Below are positions 15,448 through 20,589 of a stretch of DNA of 20,589 bases, piece after piece. The notes below the pieces were generated by a model. The model made no database searches, had not been told where the DNA came from, and was given only the letters and a program-made list of their open reading frames with translations. The stretch is from assembly GCA_937907215.1 (NCBI GenBank), contig CALESG010000052.1, positions 1-20,589 of the forward strand, given 5' to 3'. Origin of the DNA: an uncultured Ruminococcus sp. Its GTDB lineage: Bacteria > Bacillota > Clostridia > Oscillospirales > Ruminococcaceae. The translations under genes were made by a program, and so were the position numbers. How positions within the stretch are numbered: the first letter of the stretch is position 1; every line of letters starts with the position of its first letter.

Positions 15448-17607
15448 TTACTTTTTATCCAAACGCATTGTAAGTGCTATTCTCTTTCTCTTGACATCAA
15501 CATCAAGTACACGAACCTTTACAACATCGCCTACCTTTACAACATCAAGCGGATGCTTAACATGACGGTTTGACAGCTGGGATATATGTACAAGTCCGTC
15601 TTCGTGAACACCTATATCTACAAAACAGCCGAAATCTATAACATTTCTTACTGTTCCCAAAAATTCCATGCCGGGTTTAAGATCTTTTATCTCCATTATA
15701 TCACCACTTCTCATAAGCGGCGGCGGCAGTTCATCTCGTGGATCACGTCCGGGCTTTGCAAGTTCCTTTAAAATATCTTTTACAGTAGGAATACCAACTC
15801 CGGCATTTTCTGCAATTGCACTTATATTTTTACTTTCTGCAATCGTGACAATATCATTGAGTGACTTTGCAGATAAATCAGAAAGCGTGAATCCGCATTG
15901 CTCCAAGATTCTTTTTGCAGCATCATAACTTTCCGGATGTACTGCTGTATTGTCAAGAGGATTTTTTGCTTCCGGCACTCTTAAAAATCCTGCACACTGT
16001 TCAAATGCTTTCGGTCCGAGTTTAGCAACTTTTTTAAGCTGTTTTCTATCTGTAAACGCACCATTTTCACTTCTGTAAGATACGATATTCTTTGCAATAG
16101 TTTTATTTATGCCTGCAATATGTGACAACAGCGAAAATGAGGCTGTATTCAAATCAACGCCTACATGGTTTACACAGTCTTCCACTACGCCGTCAAGCGC
16201 TGATTTAAGTTCATTTTTTGGCATATCATGCTGATACTGACCAACACCTATAGACTGAGGATCTATTTTTACAAGTTCTGCAAGCGGATCTTGCAAACGG
16301 CGTGCAATAGAAACAGCACTTCTAAGTGATACATCATATTCAGGAAATTCTTCCGCTGCCAGTTCAGAGGCTGAATATACAGAGGCACCTGCTTCTGATA
16401 CTACCATATACGCAATTTCAAATGAGATGCTTTTTAAAACATCTGCAACAACAGCTTCTGCTTCTCTTGAAGCTGTTCCATTTCCAATAGAAACAGCGGT
16501 TACATGATGCTCATTTATCATTCTGCGAATGGTTTCTTTACCCTGCTCCATTTTAACGCCCTCACCTATGGTTATATACGCCACACCCGTATCAAGAACT
16601 TTGCCTGTTGGGTCAACTACGGCAAGTTTACAGCCTGTACGATAACCGGGATCTACTCCCAAAACAGTTTTATTTTTTATTGGCGCACCCATTAAAAGCT
16701 GTCTAAGATTTGAAGCAAAGACCTTTATTGCCGCAGCAGCAGCAGTTTCTGTAAGCTCACGTCTTACCTCACGTTCTACAGCCGGAAAAAGCAATCTTGA
16801 AAATGCATCTTCAGCAGCAGATTTTACAAGCAGTCCGCATGGGCTGTCGTTTTTTACAAATTTACGTATCATAACAGCTTCGCCCTTGCCGTCCGGAAGT
16901 GATATGCTTACTTTTAAAATTCCTTCACGTTCCCCTCTGTCCAGTGCAAGAACTCTATGACCAACAAGCTTTTCAACAGGCTCGCTGTAATCATAATACA
17001 TCTGATATGGCGTTTCAGTTTCAGGATCAGCTGCTTTTGAAAAAATTGTGCCGGAAAGCTGTGTAAATCTTCTCATCTGCTTGCGAAGATCTGCATTATT
17101 TGCCATTTCTTCAGCTAAAATATCCATTGCACCTTGAATCGCTTCTTCTATATTATTCACGCCAAGCTCTTCATTTAAATATGCCTCTGCTTCCTTTTCG
17201 GGAATTACAGTGCTTTTCTGCTCCATGATAATACGTGCCAAAGGCTCAAGACCTTTTGCAACAGCAGTTGATGCCCTCGTTTTTCTCTTTGGGCGATAAG
17301 GAAGGTATAGATCCTCTGTTTCTACAAGAGTATCGGCATTTTGAATCTTCTCACGCAGTTCTTCTGTGAGTTTTCCCTGACTGTCTATTGCCGTTATTAT
17401 TTCTTCTTTGCGTGTTTCAAGTTTTCTTAAATATTGCAGTCTTGTGTCAAGCTCACGCAAAACCTGATCGTCAAGAGAGCCGGTAACTTCTTTTCTGTAT
17501 CTTGCAATAAACGGAATGGTCTTGCCATCATCCAAAAGCTCTACAGCACGGTCTACCTGCTGCGGTCTGAGTTTAAGTTCCTCTGCAATTTTTAAATTGA
17601 TATTCAT
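15448..17607 (-). CDS. tex: Tex, RNA-binding transcription accessory protein
   Basis: This 719-aa cytoplasmic nucleic-acid-binding protein of the Tex family is linked to transcription and RNA turnover. The all-helical N-terminal region (about residues 1-200) holds FIARYRKE and EDLYLPYRPKRKTRA, both hallmarks. A YqgF/RNase H-like domain starts near residue 314 (VLGVDPGYRTGCKLAVVD). Helix-hairpin-helix units follow (about 490-550, with LNTASFSLLSHIAGI). A C-terminal S1 domain (about 645-717) includes VRNVIDFGCFVDIGVHEDGL and HISQLS. Length is normal. ATG 17607 follows AAGGAG. I see no clear promoter in the 126 bp upstream, which is mostly occupied by palindrome copy 2, so it may be read from the zinc-ribbon gene's promoter. 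Confidence 0.96.
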   Translation of the reverse strand: MNINLKIAEELKLRPQQVDRAVELLDDGKTIPFIARYRKEVTGSLDDQVLRELDTRLQYLRKLETRKEEIITAIDSQGKLTEELREKIQNADTLVETEDLYLPYRPKRKTRASTAVAKGLEPLARIIMEQKSTVIPEKEAEAYLNEELGVNNIEEAIQGAMDILAEEMANNADLRKQMRRFTQLSGTIFSKAADPETETPYQMYYDYSEPVEKLVGHRVLALDRGEREGILKVSISLPDGKGEAVMIRKFVKNDSPCGLLVKSAAEDAFSRLLFPAVEREVRRELTETAAAAAIKVFASNLRQLLMGAPIKNKTVLGVDPGYRTGCKLAVVDPTGKVLDTGVAYITIGEGVKMEQGKETIRRMINEHHVTAVSIGNGTASREAEAVVADVLKSISFEIAYMVVSEAGASVYSASELAAEEFPEYDVSLRSAVSIARRLQDPLAELVKIDPQSIGVGQYQHDMPKNELKSALDGVVEDCVNHVGVDLNTASFSLLSHIAGINKTIAKNIVSYRSENGAFTDRKQLKKVAKLGPKAFEQCAGFLRVPEAKNPLDNTAVHPESYDAAKRILEQCGFTLSDLSAKSLNDIVTIAESKNISAIAENAGVGIPTVKDILKELAKPGRDPRDELPPPLMRSGDIMEIKDLKPGMEFLGTVRNVIDFGCFVDIGVHEDGLVHISQLSNRHVKHPLDVVKVGDVVKVRVLDVDVKRKRIALTMRLDKK

Positions 17608-17630
17608 ATAACATTTTCTCCTTGATCTTT

Positions 17631-17720
17631 AGAACCTGTCCGCATAGAAATTGTGTGAAAATTTTTGAACATAATCTTACCGAGTAAGGACGTGCGAAAT
17701 TTCCTATGTGTACAGGTTCT
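17631..17720. repeat. Palindromic repeat, copy 2 (AGAACCTGT family, MITE-like)
   Basis: The ends AGAACCTGT (17631-17639) and ACAGGTTCT (17712-17720) are perfectly inverted. Pairing continues inward over about 22 bp with one mismatch, one G-U and one bulge (CGCATAG with CTATGTG, then AAATT with AATTT). The central 45 bp is unpaired and differs from copy 1. TTAG occurs at both outer edges (17629-17632 and 17720-17723), though it overlaps the arms. It lies in the leader of tex. Confidence 0.8.
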
Positions 17721-17733
17721 TAGCTTATGCATT

Positions 17734-18699
17734 TTATTGCAGTGAAAGTCCGGAAGAATCATAACCAAAACTGTCATAACTTCTTAGGAGCAGGGCTGCA
17801 AGTTTTTGAGAAGAAATATCCTCCAAATCATTTCCAGTGATCCATTCATAGTTTAATTTTAAATCTATAAGCCGTGAAGAAAGATCCTTTTGCTGTTTTA
17901 TAAAGTCCTTTCTGGTCATGCTGTGAACACTCTGCTCTTCATCGTAATAAGTATATTTATACTCATTATTAATAATAATTTCACTTAAAAAATATTCTTT
18001 GAAGATTTGATTTTCATGCAGGTAAAAACAGCCAAGCGAGGTTTTGCTCCCATTTGTTTTCTGCTGATAATCTGTAGAGAGATACAACATTTCTTTTGTA
18101 TCAGGCGCATAGCAAAGCGACAGACTCTGCCCTATGTCAAAGAAACCATGATCATTATCAAAATCTACATTTATATTTTCTAAAGTACAGCTGCGTACAC
18201 GATATGCAGCCATCTTGGTAACAGAATTTTCATTATCATAAGAAATACTTATAAGCTCCGGACTTCCATCAAAATCCATATCAATAAAACAACACGCATT
18301 GTATCCGTTTTCAGGTTTTTCAAGAAGCCATTCATTTCTGTTTCTTACAAGCATCATTACTATATCTTCCGAAGAATATACAATGTTCTGAGCATCCGGA
18401 ACAGCATCAATAATATTTTTTGTTTTCCAAACATAGATCCCGGAAATAACTCCGGCAAGAATACATATTTCTGTAAAAACTGTAAATATATGCAGAAGAT
18501 TGCATTTCATACGCTTGCTTAGAAATCTTCTGTTTCCTTCTGAATCGTCAAGTGAATCGTCTGATCCATACTTATTAAAAACCGGCATAGGCGGCAATTC
18601 GCTCCAATGAAACTCATTTTCCGAAGAAATTTCAAATCCGCAAAATTTACATTTCACACAGCCATCTTCAATTTTATGACTACACTCAGGACAAACCAT
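17734..18699 (-). CDS. Zinc-ribbon, single-pass membrane protein of unknown function
   Basis: This 321-aa protein has a cytoplasmic zinc ribbon at the N-terminus (C3, C6, C17, C20, with an extra C14), a polar linker, one hydrophobic segment (about residues 69-91, HIFTVFTEICILAGVISGIY) and an extracytoplasmic domain of about 220 residues. The outer domain contains FIDMDFDGSPELISISYD, a D-x-D-x-D-G-like loop of the kind found in calcium-binding beta-propeller repeats. Zinc-ribbon plus one membrane span is a common hypothetical layout in Ruminococcus-like genomes; the function is unknown. ATG 18699 follows AAAGGAAG. It has its own promoter, shares a tandem-repeat regulatory region with the divergent MurT gene, and may extend transcription into tex. 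Confidence 0.83.
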   Translation of the reverse strand: MVCPECSHKIEDGCVKCKFCGFEISSENEFHWSELPPMPVFNKYGSDDSLDDSEGNRRFLSKRMKCNLLHIFTVFTEICILAGVISGIYVWKTKNIIDAVPDAQNIVYSSEDIVMMLVRNRNEWLLEKPENGYNACCFIDMDFDGSPELISISYDNENSVTKMAAYRVRSCTLENINVDFDNDHGFFDIGQSLSLCYAPDTKEMLYLSTDYQQKTNGSKTSLGCFYLHENQIFKEYFLSEIIINNEYKYTYYDEEQSVHSMTRKDFIKQQKDLSSRLIDLKLNYEWITGNDLEDISSQKLAALLLRSYDSFGYDSSGLSLQ

Positions 18700-18739
18700 A
18701 GGGGTACACTTCCTTTCCTACAGTTACTACATACGTAAT

Positions 18740-18768
18740 AGTATAACACACTATCCAATTATTTGCAA
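18740..18768 (-). promoter_or_regulatory. Sigma-A promoter of the zinc-ribbon gene
   Basis: The minus strand reads TTGCAA (18768-18763), a 17-bp spacer and TATACT (18745-18740). The -35 box lies inside the first of the three 26-bp tandem repeats. Confidence 0.75.
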
Positions 18769-18836
18769 GTATTTTGTTATCCCATTATTTTCAAGCGTTT
18801 TATTGTTATGTTATTTGCAAGTATTTTGTTATTCTC
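18759..18836. repeat. Three 26-bp tandem repeats between divergent promoters
   Basis: The units start at 18759, 18785 and 18811. Units 1 and 3 share a 22-bp core beginning TTATTTGCAAGTATTTTG; unit 2 is diverged (TTATTTTCAAGCGTTTTATT). Each carries a minus-strand -35-like hexamer (TTGCAA, TTGAAA, TTGCAA). The array ends two bases before the -35 box of the MurT promoter. Confidence 0.85.
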
Positions 18837-18838
18837 AC

Positions 18839-18867
18839 TTGACTTTTTATGGTATATCTGATATACT
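18839..18867 (+). promoter_or_regulatory. Sigma-A promoter of the MurT-GatD-like operon
   Basis: TTGACT (18839-18844), a 17-bp spacer and TATACT (18862-18867). Transcription would begin near 18874, leaving about 34 nt before ATG 18908. This rules out the longer in-frame start at 18803. Confidence 0.8.
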
Positions 18868-18907
18868 CAAAAGTAATGAAAAAATCAATAATGAAAGTTG
18901 TGTGATT

Positions 18908-20272
18908 ATGAAACGTCTTCATTTCTTGTTTTCACTTTACGTTGGTAAAGTAATTATGAAATTAACAAAGTGGATTCCCAAAATATCAGGTTCTACATGG
19001 CCGGGCGGAATCGCCGGTATTCTTATGAAAAATTTTCTAAAACACTTCCGTTTTCATGAAAATACTAAAATAGTTATGGTTACCGGAACAAGCGGAAAAA
19101 CTACAACTACGGGTATGGTAGCAGAGCTTATAAGAAGTTCCGGTAAATCTATTTGTACAAATGAACTTGGTGCAAATATGGACCGTGGTGTTGCAACAGC
19201 ACTTATCGGCGATTCTGATATGTCAGGTCGTGTAAATGTAGACTATGTTGTTTTGGAAGTTGATGAACGCTATCTTAGAATAATTACAAAACAGCTTAAA
19301 CCTGATGTTATAATCATGACAAATATCCTTAAAGACCAGTCACAAAGAAACGGTGAACCGGGTATTATCATGAGAAAAATAAAAGAAGCTGTTACAAGGG
19401 ATGTTCATCTTATCCTAAACCGTGATGAACCAAATAATGCGTCTATCGGATTTAAGCATCCTTCAGTAGAATATTATGGCGTTAAGGGTTCTCCGTCATA
19501 TAAATCCGAAAATCAGTTTACAGTTTCATGCATTTGTCCGGTATGTTCCGGTATTATTCGTTATGAATATGAAAATATGCTTGGCGTTGGTAAATTTGCG
19601 TGTGAAAACTGTGATATGAAAAGCGAAGATGATGCTACAGTTGTGTCTTTGATAAACGAAAATACAATTTGCGTAAATGATAAGAAATTCAAAGCAAAAT
19701 ATCTTTCAACATATTTCCTCTACTGCTATGCTTCTCTCATAGCGTTTGCAGCACACGAAGGATTTTCAGATACAGAACTTCAAAACTCTATGAATAAGTT
19801 TACTATCCAAAGCGGCAGAACGGAAGATTTGGATATTGGCGACAAGACGATTCACTATCTTAGAATGAAACAGGAAACACCTATTACACTTCAAAATTCA
19901 ATTGATGTCACTTATAACGACCCTGCTGCTAAAGTAGTTGTATTGGATTTAAGCGAAGTAGTAGATTTCCAGCCGCATTATACAGGAAATTATTATTCAT
20001 ACGACTGTGACTTTGGCAAACTCGAAAAGAGCAATGTTATAAAATATATATGCATGTCAAAAACAGTTTGTTACGATGCTGCAACAAGACTTATATTAGA
20101 AGGCATTCCTAAGGACAAGATCCAGGTTGTACCTACTGATGATTATGACGTACTGCTTAAAGAACTTGAACAATATGATTGTAAACAGGTATACTTGCTC
20201 ACATGGATGCATTCTTATTATAAATGCCTTGGCAGCGTAGAAAAATATCGCAAAGATAGGGGGATCGACTGA
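18908..20272 (+). CDS. murT: MurT-like Mur ligase family protein (lipid II D-Glu amidotransferase subunit homolog)
   Basis: This 454-aa Mur-ligase-type protein is homologous to MurT, the ATP-using subunit that with GatD amidates D-glutamate of lipid II. P-loop VTGTSGKTTTT (G60-T68), NELGANMDRGVATAL and LEVDE (117-120) match the family, as does the Cys4 zinc ribbon (C210, C213, C232, C235) inserted in the central domain. Several positions normally conserved are altered. The DQLDRYGE element is DQSQRNGE (143-150). The KNPxGxNQ element is replaced by KQETPITLQ. The DGxDxSW segment of the C-terminal domain reads HYTGNYYSYDCDF (357-369) and lacks the triad Asp. ATG 18908 is chosen because the promoter ends at 18867, although its ribosome binding site is weak. 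It overlaps the GatD gene by one base. Family membership is secure; canonical activity is doubtful. Confidence 0.85.
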   Translation: MKRLHFLFSLYVGKVIMKLTKWIPKISGSTWPGGIAGILMKNFLKHFRFHENTKIVMVTGTSGKTTTTGMVAELIRSSGKSICTNELGANMDRGVATALIGDSDMSGRVNVDYVVLEVDERYLRIITKQLKPDVIIMTNILKDQSQRNGEPGIIMRKIKEAVTRDVHLILNRDEPNNASIGFKHPSVEYYGVKGSPSYKSENQFTVSCICPVCSGIIRYEYENMLGVGKFACENCDMKSEDDATVVSLINENTICVNDKKFKAKYLSTYFLYCYASLIAFAAHEGFSDTELQNSMNKFTIQSGRTEDLDIGDKTIHYLRMKQETPITLQNSIDVTYNDPAAKVVVLDLSEVVDFQPHYTGNYYSYDCDFGKLEKSNVIKYICMSKTVCYDAATRLILEGIPKDKIQVVPTDDYDVLLKELEQYDCKQVYLLTWMHSYYKCLGSVEKYRKDRGID

Positions 20273-20589
20273 TGGAGATCAATGTACTTTGGCTGTATCC
20301 TGATAAAATGAATCTGCACGGTGACCGTGGAAACATGATGGCACTCTCTGAGATAGCAGATGCAATGGATATTACTTTGAATATAAAACGTGCAAATTCC
20401 TCTTCTGAAGCAGATGATCTTGATGATACTGATTTTATTTATATAGGTTCAGGTCAGATGGGACATATGCAGACACTTACAAATGATTTAAAGAAAATAG
20501 AAAATAAGCTGAAAAATTATATTGAAAATAATGGCTACTTCCTTGTTACCGGTTCAAGCGGCTGTATGATTTCAAAAAGCTTTACAAGA
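20272..20589 (+). CDS. gatD: GatD-like class I glutamine amidotransferase homolog, C-terminus cut by window edge
   Basis: The first 106 codons are visible. LYPDKMNLHGDRGNMMAL near the N-terminus matches the conserved LYPDxxNLYGDRGN start of GatD, the glutaminase partner of MurT. The next conserved block, normally GGGQDREQ, reads IGSGQMGHMQ. The nucleophile elbow, normally ICGGYQxLG, reads LVTGSSGCMISKS, placing Thr93 where the catalytic Cys should be; C98 lies five residues later. The expected downstream catalytic His is outside the window. The start shares its A with the MurT stop codon (TGATG), so the two are translationally coupled. It could be an inactive or altered glutaminase subunit that still pairs with the MurT-like protein. 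Confidence 0.8.
   Translation, partial: MEINVLWLYPDKMNLHGDRGNMMALSEIADAMDITLNIKRANSSSEADDLDDTDFIYIGSGQMGHMQTLTNDLKKIENKLKNYIENNGYFLVTGSSGCMISKSFTR

Noticed and set aside
18759..18836. CRISPR-like array
   Set aside because: There are only three units with no spacers between them, the middle one is diverged, and no cas gene is present.
18803..18907. N-terminal extension of the MurT-like protein starting at 18803
   Set aside because: The frame is open, but it crosses the tandem repeats and the sigma-A promoter at 18839-18867, and the added residues do not resemble MurT.

Overview
The window looks like chromosomal DNA from a low-GC, cellulosome-type Clostridium relative, most likely a Ruminococcus-like member of the Oscillospirales. 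This rests on AT-rich coding sequence with AAGGAG-type ribosome binding sites, sigma-A promoters with 17-bp spacers, a type I dockerin gene, a small cysteine-rich membrane peptide, a zinc-ribbon membrane protein and a MurT/GatD-type pair. The species call is inference. I see no tRNA, rRNA, transposase, phage gene or CRISPR array.

Layout. On the minus strand at the left edge is a nearly complete Clp-family AAA+ unfoldase (1-2246). A 44-aa cysteine-rich peptide gene (2415-2549, plus) is followed by about 380 bp packed with hairpins and copies of a short palindromic repeat. Then come three minus-strand units. The first is a drug/peptide-exporter-like ABC operon led by an XRE-AbrB fusion regulator (4826-2929). 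The second is an Mrp-type Fe-S carrier ATPase (5837-5016). The third is an SLC13-like anion permease (7087-5972). Upstream of these is a complete peptide-type ABC importer operon: lipoprotein, two permeases and a fused double ATPase (12020-7154). Next is a two-gene surface operon, a Thr/Ser-rich lipoprotein followed by a dockerin protein whose gene is broken by a 1-nt frameshift (13868-12235). Divergent from it is an SGNH esterase (14220-15374). Then come the transcription factor Tex (17607-15448), flanked on both sides by related palindromic repeats, and a zinc-ribbon membrane protein (18699-17734). At the right edge, divergent from the zinc-ribbon gene across three 26-bp tandem repeats, is a MurT-GatD pair (18908 to the edge).

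Most promising observation. The MurT/GatD pair has the Mur-ligase fold signatures, the Cys4 zinc ribbon and the gene overlap expected of the lipid II D-glutamate amidotransferase. However, the visible part of GatD has Thr where the catalytic Cys of the CGGxQ elbow should be. The MurT C-terminal segment that normally carries the D-G-x-D-x-S-W motif, the source of the triad's Asp, is also replaced. Both halves of the glutaminase triad therefore seem to be lost together, which points to a divergent paralogous system rather than a random mutation. Other points of interest are the Clp unfoldase without a ClpC middle domain, the frameshifted dockerin gene, two families of dispersed palindromes, the tandem-repeat divergent promoter, and a terminator that runs straight into the Shine-Dalgarno sequence of the next gene.
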